Origin: Coriaria nepalensis
Lineage: Eukaryota > Streptophyta > Magnoliopsida > Cucurbitales > Coriariaceae
NCBI GenBank assembly: GCA_027186245.1
Contig: CP114490.1
Coordinates: 7,572,501 to 7,636,500 of the forward strand
Direction: 5' to 3'
Length of the DNA: 64,000 nt
In this document: piece after piece, positions 23,794-33,239 of the stretch
How positions within the stretch are numbered: the stretch's first letter is position 1
How the letters are laid out: each line of letters begins with the position of its first letter
Position numbers and translations under genes: made by a program
Notes under the pieces: generated by a model
The model's database searches: none
What the model saw: only the letters and a program-made list of their open reading frames with translations
Told to the model about the DNA's origin: nothing

Positions 23794-24330
23794 GATTCAC
23801 AGAATATGCGTAAAAGGTGTAATATCTAGTAAACGAGCAAAACCCATTTCTGTTATTCATGGGTTACATTGCTTGACAAAAAAAAAAAGAAATAAACTGA
23901 TTCGCCATGAAGAATAATGAGATGAAACCTTAATCCATATGGATCTGATACATAACTTGTAATTTGACTGCTTGTATTATTGCTTTTCAACCTATTTGAG
24001 ATAGACTGGACACTTTCCGACCAACTGGATAGCGACAGACAGCCTGGACGAGTCAGGCAGGTATCTACCCAACTCGTACCTATTGGACAGGTTGGATATC
24101 AGTAGTACATCCGGGTATCCAAATTCTGCACAACCTTAATAACTAACAGCCCTCTCACCAAAGCAAAAGCAGGATCTAACAAAGACATCGGATAGAGCAA
24201 TTAGTTTACAATTAAGTTAATACATTGCGTGGGTTCTAAAATACCTTTAGTAGACAATCCTGATTAAGACAAATCCTAATTATTATTGGCATTTAAATAC
24301 AAAGAGAATTCTCAAGCAACTGTTGCCTTG
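23794..24330. other. DRP3 3' region and intergenic
   Basis: This is the DRP3 3' untranslated region (an A-rich AAAAAAAAAGAAATAAA tract near 23880) and then AT-rich spacer. Nothing else is supportable. Confidence 0.5.
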
Positions 24331-25483
24331 ACTATCTTCTGCTTCTTTCAACTGCCTTGACTATTTTGCAGCAAGTTAATACAATCTATAAGATAACAAA
24401 TACGCATCGTAAAGAAGACATTTGGCAGGAAGAAACAAATAGACCATACCAAACTATAAATCCACAAAATAAGGACATTTCAGATTAATCAAATCAACAA
24501 ATGCAAACCTTAGGCTGAGTGGACAAGTCTTGATTGAGACAACTACCAAATTAACATTAAGATTTAAGAACATGGAAAATAATTGTACCTCTTATATCTT
24601 CTGCTTCTTTTGAGTTTTGAGGGCGTTCTTCCTCCTACGATACAGCAAGTTGTATAAAAGTTATAACCATGCATATAACTAATACGAAAATAGTAAGAGA
24701 AACCACTAACAGATTAAGTTCCATAAAACAGCAAGAACAATGATATATATGACAAATACAAAATTAAGTTAAAAATATTTAAAAAAAAAAAAGGCGCAAT
24801 GTCAGCTAATTAATACATTCGAAACATATGCTAGAAACATGTCAAAATAGAATTCTGGGTTTGAAAGTTGCACCTTGGATGATTGACCCATGGCTTTGAC
24901 CCTGCATGTGATGCTTTCATACAAATCCGGCCTTGCACCTTCGATGTTTTACCGGTGGCTTTGACCCTGCATATGATGATTTTATACAAACCCGGCTTTA
25001 TACAGTCCCATGCTTTGGCTTCGAAAGTAGTAGGGGCTGAATCCGCAGGCCTCTGAGCCGTTTAGGTGATATAAAAAATAACACCAGCGACTCTCTCAGA
25101 GTTAGCCTTCACAATCTCCAAGAGTCGGAAGTCTGAATTCTACATCATAGAAACAGTTCAAAATTTAAACAGAGATTAATCGTTAATCAACTAACTGAAA
25201 AAAACAAGGTAAAGAACATAACTCGCAGTACACATACATTAATACCGTTGTAGTGATTGATGGCAGCCGTTACTGTCACAAACTCTTGTCAGAGAGCCTC
25301 CAGTGAGCTCCACGGAACTAATTCCACCACAAACGATGTCAAGAACTCTTGTCATAGAGTAAAATCCACCAGAAACGCCATCAGGAGATTCTTCGGCATC
25401 AAATCCCTAACGGAGACGAGTCCAGTCGGATATATGCGACTGAAAACTATTTCTTCAGGTTGGGGGGTTGGGGGAACCACCAT
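24330..25483 (-). pseudogene. Cystatin-like gene remnant, several exons, broken
   Basis: On the minus strand an ATG at 25483 opens MVVPPTPQPEEIVFSRIYP and reaches a stop near 25352; later VTVTAAINHYNGIN runs into a GTATGT donor near 25240. After an acceptor near 25130 comes RLLEIVKANSERVAGVIFYIT, a TAA, and TTFEAKAWD. The pattern (an Asn/Tyr-rich helix end, LEIVKA...VAGVIFYIT, then FEAKAW) resembles the cystatin fold of plant cysteine-protease inhibitors, but the QxVxG loop is replaced by ERVAG. Small exon-like pieces with KEAEDI follow near 24600 and 24345. Two stops and a frame-breaking 65-bp duplication (24868-24997) argue for a pseudogene. The family call is tentative. Confidence 0.4.
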
Positions 25484-25790
25484 GTTACTTTACCTCCTTA
25501 TAATTCCACTTTGACTAAAGAAAAAGAAAATAAATAAATAAAACTGATTCGGACAGGTTTACAGAATGGATGAGTATAGGTTGGGATCTAACTATTAGGT
25601 TGCCTAATTGAGTTAGCAATTGAAATTTCATAGTAGAGGTTTCTTAAAGAGCAAGAAATTGAGGGAGAAGGTGAACAAACAAAAAGGATTCTCTAGTAGT
25701 TTTTCTTTCCCAACTGTTTATGTACGTACACATAATCATGGTAGCCAATTACCGACCTAATTTACTAACCAATTTGCTCATTCTTCTACT

Positions 25791-25797
25791 TATATAA
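25791..25797 (+). promoter_or_regulatory. TATA box of the PELPK-like gene
   Basis: TATATAA lies 104 bases upstream of the ATG at 25901, a normal distance for a short plant 5' leader. Two CCAAT-like words (GCCAATT near 25743 and ACCAATT near 25769) lie just upstream. Confidence 0.65.
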
Positions 25798-25900
25798 GCC
25801 CAACACCACCCCTTGCTTTCTTTACTCAAACCCACAAGAACATCCTTAGCTTCTTCAAACACTTCTAAGAACAACAAGTGATTCCTTCTATCTATTAATC

Positions 25901-26317
25901 ATGGCCTCTTCCAACTCATTCATCATATCCTTGATGGTTGCTATAGCATTTTCAAACCTCAACGCAGGCCTAGCTGCCCGCAATCTTCTCCAAACTTCCG
26001 CACCTAATGTGCCGGTTTTGCCTCCTTTGCCTAAACCGACAACTCTTCCACCTCTGCCATCCATTCGGCCTTTGCCAAACCCGAGTGGCACTCCAACTAA
26101 TTTACCCTCTATTCCAAACCTTCCTCAACCTACATTGCCGACCAACCTACCCTCTTTGCCCAAACCGGCAGCCCTACCTCCACTTTCGGGCATTCCAGCT
26201 GCAGGAATTCCAAACATCCCAACACTTCCAAATATGCCCCCAATCCCTACTAACATCCCAACTTCATTCCCTTCTATCCCATTCTTTTCTCCTCCACCTT
26301 CAACCGAAAGTCCTTGA
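25901..26317 (+). CDS. Secreted Pro/Leu-rich cell-wall protein, PELPK-like
   Basis: This is a single-exon gene of 138 residues. Residues 1-25 (MASSNSFIISLMVAIAFSNL...) form a signal peptide that should be cut near GLA-ARNLL; the ARNLLQT start of the mature part is typical of PELPK1-like and related plant proline-rich proteins. The rest is low complexity: repeated LPPLPKP, LPSIPNLPQP, LPTNLPSLPKP and IPNIPTLPNMPPIP blocks, with no Cys after the signal peptide and only a few charged residues. Such proteins are exported to the cell wall, where some PELPK members affect growth and wall reinforcement under stress. ATG 25901 is the first after a good TATA box and a leader with no other ATG, and the context AATCATGGC is good. 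Long antisense frames here only mirror the repeats. Confidence 0.85.
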   Translation: MASSNSFIISLMVAIAFSNLNAGLAARNLLQTSAPNVPVLPPLPKPTTLPPLPSIRPLPNPSGTPTNLPSIPNLPQPTLPTNLPSLPKPAALPPLSGIPAAGIPNIPTLPNMPPIPTNIPTSFPSIPFFSPPPSTESP

Positions 26318-26850
26318 TGAGTTTGTTTCATTACGGAGTTGGCCTTATAGATATCTCGCTGGAGTGTTCTATGATATGATGTTATATATACAGACATACA
26401 TATAAATATATATAGCACATGTGTTTTCCTTTACTTATATATATTTATATACACGTTTGTGTCATGTTATGCATTGAAAAGTTTCTCTTTCTCTATTAAA
26501 TGGGGTTGTAGTTATTTTACGTTTGTGTGGATCATGTACTTGTATGATGATTCTTATATTGTATTTTTTCTCGTTTCCTTATGAATGTATACGTGAATTC
26601 TTTCAATAGAGCACTTATTTGAGCCAGAACATATTAGGATGCCAAAATTTACACTAGAAATTATTAAAAACAAGTTCAAGCCTTCAACAGCTGGAGGAAA
26701 AAAAAAAGGTTCGAAATAACTCCACTGTGACCTGTGTTAACGGGAAAAAGAAGTACAATCCCTTTGTTGGTTTACCTTTTCATCAATCTTCACCAATACA
26801 TTTTTAAACTAATAGATGACATTATAATATATAATGAATATCAAATGGCA
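26318..26850. other. 3' region of the PELPK-like gene and spacer
   Basis: AT-rich 3' untranslated sequence with TATATA tracts, then spacer up to the first MIR395 hairpin. No other feature is seen. Confidence 0.5.
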
Positions 26851-26945
26851 TCAGGAGTTCCCCCAAACACTTCAGTAGGCACACCGCGTGCACATCCCGC
26901 CATAAGCACCCCCAATGAAGTGTTCCGGCCGAAGAACTCTAGAAG
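26851..26945 (-). ncRNA. MIR395: MIR395 precursor, minus strand
   Basis: Plus-strand positions 26855-26875 are the reverse complement of the conserved 21-nt miR395, which begins CTGAAGTG and ends GGGGGAACTC on the minus strand. Upstream on that strand (about 26913-26930) lies the star arm with AACACTTCATTGGGGG. The arms pair (GAGTTC with GAACTC, AACACTTCA with TGAAGTGTT), leaving a loop of about 35 bases. Mature miR395 on the 3' arm is the family rule. It targets ATP sulfurylase and SULTR2;1 transcripts and is induced by sulfate shortage. A TATA box faces it at 27006-27012. Confidence 0.92.
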
Positions 26946-27617
26946 ACCCATGATTTTTATGTCGGTCCTAATTTACGTGTATATGTATAAGGGGGATGCT
27001 GATCCATATATAAGAAATGCAGCTAGCTCCTTATATTGACCTTGAAAATCCAAGGCGTTAATTAGGAATTGGTAAAAGAAGCTTCAAAGTGTAAGAAGTA
27101 GCTAGATTTGAACCTAGACGCAACTTGGGACAATTTCATTGTAATTTGCATGGTAAGCTAGTAAGGAATTTTTTAAAGATCTAACAATCTTCATCTGGAG
27201 ACTTTTGTGATCTCCAAATTTTGGAGATCAGCCTCCAATCCCGAATCTTTGTAACTTGTAATAGGGAAAAGAGATGAATAGGACATGACATGCTTCTTCT
27301 TCTATCCAGACATCGCATGCATGCACGTAATCCATAATTCAGACCAGGTTCAGTCTTCAGAACCTCTTATGAATGAATTTAACGATCTCATCACGTACGC
27401 ACTCCTAAAAAGAAAAAGAAAAAGAAAGAGAAAAATGAACCTTTCTGCTTCTGTTTTGGAGAATAATATCTGGCTATATATATCATGCAATTCTATATGT
27501 TAAGCATTATGCATTGGTCTTTCACTATATAAATACGTTAGTATACATTAAGAGAAACCCATGACAAACCCTAGAGGAGGTTTTTACTAGCTATCTTGCT
27601 GTCTTGGCTCGCTAGCA
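26946..27617. promoter_or_regulatory. Shared divergent spacer between the two MIR395 precursors
   Basis: Both precursors are transcribed away from this spacer. A TATA box for the minus-strand copy lies at 27006-27012 (TTATATAT on that strand), about 65 bases before its hairpin. One for the plus-strand copy lies at 27526-27534 (TATATAAAT), about 90 bases before its hairpin. The spacer also holds GCATGCATGCACG near 27315 and an AAAAAGAAAAAG tract near 27410. The short frames in it show no coding character. Confidence 0.6.
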
Positions 27618-27722
27618 GCTCCCTTGAGTTCCTCATGAACACTTCATTGGGCCAGTCGGGCTTATCGGTTTTAGGCCGTAACTCTGTTCCTACTGAAGTG
27701 TTTGGGGGAACTCTGGGTGGCA
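27618..27722 (+). ncRNA. MIR395: MIR395 precursor, plus strand
   Basis: The 21-nt mature sequence at 27693-27713 is identical to that of the minus-strand copy. The star arm (GAGTTCCTCATGAACACTTC, from 27626) pairs with it, with a loop of about 43 bases containing GGGCTTATCGGTTTTAGGCC. TATA box at 27526-27534. Loop and flanks differ strongly from the other copy, so the duplication is old or only the stem is under selection. The role is the same: sulfate-starvation control of assimilation and transport. Confidence 0.93.
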
Positions 27723-27864
27723 TCTAGCACCTCATTTCACAGGCCGCCATACATAGCTTCAAGGTAAATTACTATACTATTACCTAGTTCTTCTCCTTTT
27801 ATAAATTTTATCTTTATAGCTGTTTCAAGAAAATGTTGGTCGCTCGCACCTATAAGAAATCTAT

Positions 27865-28311
27865 GGGCCTGTTTTGGTTTCAAAACTTATTTTGACGATA
27901 TTTCATAATTTAAAGAGGAGTATAATATGTCAAATTATATAATATTTTTATTTTTTATTTAATTTTTAATAATTATAAAAATACTCATAAAATTTCAAAA
28001 ATTATATTTTTAAATTTCTTTCCCAATTTCACTTCTCCATCCTCTTTCCCACTGGAAAAAAACAAAGCATCGAAATGGAGCTAGGCATTTCAATGCTCTG
28101 TTTATTTTAATTTTTTCGGCGGTAAATGCAATGGCCAAAAATTAAAAAACAAATTGAAAATATAATTTTTAAGTTTTTAAAAGTGTTTTTTTTTATAATT
28201 ATTAAGAATTAAGATATTTTATTATAGCATATCAAATTATATTTACTAAAAACATATTTTTTACAAAGCACATTTCAAAATATGTTTTGAAACGATTAGC
28301 CAAACAGGGCC
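27865..28311. mobile_element. Tourist-like MITE, family A copy 1
   Basis: 447 bp with terminal inverted repeats GGGCCTGTTTTGG and CCAAACAGGGCC, flanked by TAT on both sides (27862-27864, 28312-28314). AT-rich interior, no ORF. A second copy with the same ends and related interior (TTTTATAATTAT, CATATCAAATTATAT-like words) lies at 31315-31745. Ends and 3-bp target site fit the PIF/Harbinger-derived Tourist class. Confidence 0.8.
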
Positions 28312-29699
28312 TATACTTTCGAGTTTGAATGACCAGAATTTTCCTTGAGATGGCTCATACGGTCACACCTAAATTGACTATGGGTTGCTTGAAACTCAAA
28401 TCGAATCTGGATTGTTGAAAACTTAGATTGTGATCTGTGTTGGAGATATGAAGTGTAAGCATGAAATGAGATCCACCATTTTTTCTGACACGGGTGACAT
28501 ATATTCAATATATGTAACAGTTTCTCCAGGATTTGTGATTGGGGTAGGAAAAGGAAAGAGAAGAGGAGGATATATGGAGGAAAAGGTCAAAAGAATTTGG
28601 GACGAACCCCTCAGATTGAGCATCATAGAAGTTGTTACTAATTTACTAAAAATGGGGATAAATGAATTAGACTATTTTTTTTTCATTTGAATTTTCATAT
28701 TTTGGGCCATCTTTTTAAAACATTTGAAATTTATATTTAACTTTCAATGACTTGATATGTTCCCGTTGATTTTATAATTATAATTCGAAAAAATTAGGAT
28801 AAGCTTTTAAATTTTAACATAAATTATAACAAAAATTTAAAATTTAAAATTTATGAAAATTATAATTAATATTTAATTTTAAATTTAAATTATAATAAAT
28901 TTTTAATTCTCTCAAATATAAATAAAATAATCATGTGTATATAATATTAACATTAAGTAATTATTAAAATTATATATTTAATATAATTTAAGATAATTAT
29001 TTATATTTTTTATACTCATTAATTTAAATTTTTATATTTATGAACCACTTTATTTATTTATTTATATTTCTTTCTTATTTCTACCCTACCACCACCTTTC
29101 TCTACTACTACTATTGCCAACCTCTAATGCTAGGAAAATAATATTAATTTTTCCCATCTCCAATTTGATTTTTTCCTTAAGGTTTTTTTGTTTTTTTTTC
29201 CATTTGTTCGACCCTATTGCCACCACCACCATATAGGTGGATATTGTTTCCTATCCCGTTCCTGTTCACATTCTCATTCCCGTCTTCTACATTTCCGTCC
29301 TCAATATGAAGAGTGAAATGTGACCGATACTTTAATTTCTGGTCAATGCCGAATCCGCACCCATTCCCATTCTCTATTGTCTAGAGAGGGAGAGATTTTT
29401 GGTACAAGTGGAAATGGAGGAGGTGATAGAAGTTTTGGTGGTGGTTAGGTCGGAAAATTGAAAAAAAAAATTGAGTAGAAAATTGAATGATAGCGAGTAG
29501 ATATTGGTGGTAGCGGGCGGCGGAGGATGACATGGAAATGGAAAAGAAATAAAAATAAAGATTTTTAAAAAATGGGTTAAAACATCAAATAAATTAAGAG
29601 GATAAAATATAAAAAATCATTTTAAATTGAGTCAAATTTAGAATTTCAATGATTTTTCAATGGTCATGTGATATGGTCTTGTTTCACATATATACTTTT
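28312..29699. other. Intergenic, AT-rich
   Basis: No supportable gene. 28690-29060 is very AT-rich. 29200-29530 is a slightly GC-richer patch with CATTCTCATTCCCG-like words and GGTGGTGG tracts that might be part of a worn DNA transposon; no ends could be set. The tandem array begins near 29700. Confidence 0.5.
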
Positions 29700-32695
29700 G
29701 ATATGGTTAAGTTGAAGTTAATAATAAAATTATTTTATTGCTTTCCTTCCATATATTATAATTGTGTATTGATTAATGAGACCATGCTTGTTTTCAAACT
29801 TTTTTAATAAAGAAATTTTACAAATATGGAAAGTTAACATTTTCAGAAACTTTTCTTAAAGAGTTGAGGGAAATATTTTAATTGTTTGTTGCGATTGTCA
29901 TTAATTAAAACATACACAATGAATGTATTTAGATTAGATAACCAAGAATTTAACTAAATTAAATCTAAATGCTTGTTTGGATTTCTATGAATGTTGCATG
30001 ATCATGCATTAAAAGATAAAATAATATATTATATGAATAATTAAAAAGTTTAACAAACATATTCATGCATTATATGTATGTGCTTAAAGTTGTTAAATGT
30101 CTATACATCATATTTCACATATATACCGTGTTTAAACACTATGAGATAGTCAATGAATGATGAATATATGTATATTCATTCATAGACCACGCTTGTTTTC
30201 AATTCCATATTTTTATGTGGTTAAGTTGAAGTTGGCAATAAAATTATTTTATTGCTTGCCTTCCAAACATTATATTTGTGTATTGATTGATGAGATCATC
30301 CCTGTTTTCAAACTTATTTAATAATGAAACTTTCCAAATATTGAAAGTTAACATTTTTACAAAATTTCCTTGAAGAGTTAAGGTGAATATTTAAATTGTT
30401 TGTTGTGCTTTTAATTAATTAAAACATACTTAATGAATATACATAGATTAGACAACTAAGAATCTAAAGTAATTAAATCTAAATGCTTATTTGGATATCG
30501 ATGGATGTTGTTGCATTATCATGCTTAAAGGATAAAACAATATAGTGTATGAATAATTAAAATATTTAATATATTCATGCATTAGATGTATGTGATTTAA
30601 GTTCTTAAATGTATATGCATCATTTTTCACATATTTACCATATTTTAAAACTATGAGATGGTATATGCATAACAAATATATGTGTATGGTTTATTAGATC
30701 ATGCTTGTTTTCAAATCCATCTTTTGATAAGATTAAGTTAAAGTTGGTAATAAAACTATTTTTTGGCTTGCCTTCCTAACATTATATATGTGTAATGATT
30801 GATGGGACAATGGTTGTTTTCAGACTTTCCTAATAATGAAACTTACCAAAAATGGAAAGTTAACATTTTTACAAACTTTCCTAAGGAAAATATTTGAATT
30901 GTTCATTGTGCTTTTAATTAATTAAAACATATTCGATGAATGTAATTAATTATATTAGATAACCAAGAATCTAAACTAATTAAATCTAAATGCTTGTTTG
31001 GATTTCAATGAATGTTGCATTATCATGCTTAAAGCATAAAACATGATGTTATTAGATTAAAATATGGATATATATGTTAAACATATTCATGCATTAGATG
31101 TCTTTGATTTAAGTTGTTAAATGTGCATGCATCATTTTTAAACTATGAGACAATACATATATTATATATGTGTATTGATAAGATTATGCCAAAGTTGGTC
31201 ATAAATTTGTTTAAAGGTCTGCCTTCCATATATTGTATATGTGTATTGATTGATGAAACTATTCTTATTTATAAACTCTCATAATAAGCAAACTTTCAAA
31301 ATATGGAAAATTAAGGGCCTGTTTGTTTGGAAATTTTAAAATATGTTTTGAAACATGATTTGAAAAAAAAAATACATTTTTAGTAGATATGATTTGATAT
31401 ATTATAGTAAAATATTTTTAACGTTTTATAATTATAAAAAACACTCTGAAGTCAAAAATTATATTTTCTTCCCTCTTCTCCAACTTCATGTCACCGCCTC
31501 TGCCGCCTCTGCCCCGCCACCTCTGCCACCTTCTCCAATTGAGATATGGACGTCTAATTTTTTTTTTGGTGGTGCAGGCGGTGGAGGCAGCAACATGAAA
31601 TTTGAGAAGAGGGGAGAAAATATAATTTTTTAATTTTTAGGTGTGTTTTTTATAATTTTTAAAAATTAATTAAAAAACAAAAACTCGACATGATTTGACA
31701 TGCTGTCCCTCTTCTTAAATCATGACATGTCGTCAAAACAGCCCCTAACATTTTTAAAAATTTTTCTTAAAGAGTTAAGAAAAGTGTTTTAATTATTTGT
31801 TGTGTTTTTCATGAATTAAAAAAATACTCAATGAATGTAATTAGATTCTAAACTAATTAAATCTAAAAGCTTGTTTGGATTTCTATGAATATTACATTAT
31901 CAAGCATTCAAAGATAAAGCAATATAATATATGAATAATTAGAATGTTTAACAAATTCATGTTGTAAATGTATAGACTTAAGTTGTTAAATATCCATGCA
32001 TCATGTTTAAGATATATACCATGTTTAAACACTATGAGATTGTACATGAATTAAATATAAATGTATTTTGATTGATGAGATCATGCTTGTTTTCAAAATC
32101 CAGCTTTTGATGAGATTAAGCTAAAGTTGGTAATAAAATTATTTTATGGCTTGCCTTCAAAAGATTATATATGTGCATTGATTGATCAGACCATGCTTGT
32201 TTTTAAATTTTGCAATTAAGGATACTTTCCAAATATGGAAAGTCCACATTTTTGGAAATTTTCCTTAAAGTGTTAAGGAAAATATTTTAATTATTCGTTG
32301 TGTTTTCCTTAATTAAAACATACTCAATGAACGTAATTATATTAGATAACTGAAAATGTAACTAATAAAATCTAAAAGCTTGTTTAGATTTCCATGAACG
32401 TTGCATTATCATGCATGAAAAAGTAGAACAATATAATGTACGAATAATTTAAATTTTTAACATATTTATGCATTAGAAGTATATGATTTAAGTTGTTAAA
32501 TTTACATGCATCATGTTTCAAATATATACCATTTTAAAAATCTATTAGATAGTATATAGATAATACATATATATATATATATATGTATTGATTGATGAGA
32601 CCAAACTTGTTTTCAAAATCATCTTTTGGTAACATTGAGCTGAAATTGATTATAAAATTGTTTTATGACCTGTCTTCCAAACATTATGATATATG
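29700..32695. repeat. Tandem array, about six units of roughly 510 bp
   Basis: An anchor of the form GATATGGTTAAGTTGAAGTT recurs, with changes, at 29700, 30214, 30726, 31187, 32109 and 32628. A second anchor (AATGCTTGTTTGGATTTC and variants) recurs near 29968, 30482, 30989, 31866 and 32376, and a third (GAGACCATGCTTGTTTTC) sits just after the first. Spacings are 514, 512, 461, about 488 after removing the MITE, and 519. Units are AT-rich, non-coding and diverged by point changes and small indels, with the last unit incomplete. Confidence 0.85.
31315..31745. mobile_element. Tourist-like MITE, family A copy 2, inside the tandem array
   Basis: 431 bp with ends GGGCCTGTTTG and CAAAACAGCCCC, flanked by TAA on both sides (31312-31314, 31746-31748). 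It interrupts the fourth unit of the tandem array, so it inserted after the array had formed. A Gly/Ala-coding GGTGGTGCAGGCGGTGGAGG stretch near 31570 and its complement near 31495 give an internal palindrome; the frame 31394-31633 across it is not a gene. Confidence 0.8.
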
Positions 32696-33239
32696 TGATT
32701 CTTATATTAATTATAAGTTGGCTATAGACACGTGAGATATATAATTATTCTAAGTATATACATTTAGTATCTTAGGATATGATGAGTTACTTAGTAGTGC
32801 TATCATTTTAGACGTAGACATAGATAAATGTATGAGCTAGTTTTATACATTGTGTTTCATAAGAAGTTTTGGGTTTAGCTAAAATAAGATAATATAATTA
32901 GCTACTGACATGTAAAGTTATGTTTTCTTAGATGCATGACAAAGGGATTATATGAGATGTAACTTCAAAGGCATTTGCTACTTTCGTGCATATTATAAAT
33001 GACAACGGACAAGTGGGATTATTATAATTGATGATCGGATCCTTTTCCCAAAAGGAAAAAACAATTTTTCTCATTTTTAATAAAAGGGTGCTATAAATTC
33101 ATAAAAAAATAGTGCGAGATAATGAAATTATAAGGATCTTTTATTTTGGTAGTTAATATTATATGTAAATTTATGTATATTATTTTTATATTTATATTCA
33201 TGTAATTAGTTATAAAAAACCATGTTTTAAAGTCCATTT
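32696..33239. other. Spacer between tandem array and copia relic
   Basis: AT-rich, no ORF with coding character, no clear repeat of the neighbouring families. Confidence 0.4.

Noticed and set aside
25257..25514. Plus-strand frame opposite the cystatin-like remnant
   Set aside because: The minus strand carries the recognisable protein blocks and splice signals; this frame is its shadow.
26007..26418. Long frames overlapping the PELPK-like gene in other frames
   Set aside because: They mirror the Pro/Leu codon repeats; only 25901-26317 has a signal peptide and a TATA-driven start.
26734..27503. Frames in the MIR395 region (26734-27039, 27285-27503)
   Set aside because: No coding character, and they overlap the hairpin and the promoter spacer.
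31394..31633. Gly/Ala-rich 79-codon frame
   Set aside because: It is the palindromic centre of the second Tourist-like MITE, not a gene.
29700..32695. CRISPR-like array
   Set aside because: Units are about 510 bp, diverged and without short identical repeats or unique spacers; this is plant tandem repeat DNA.
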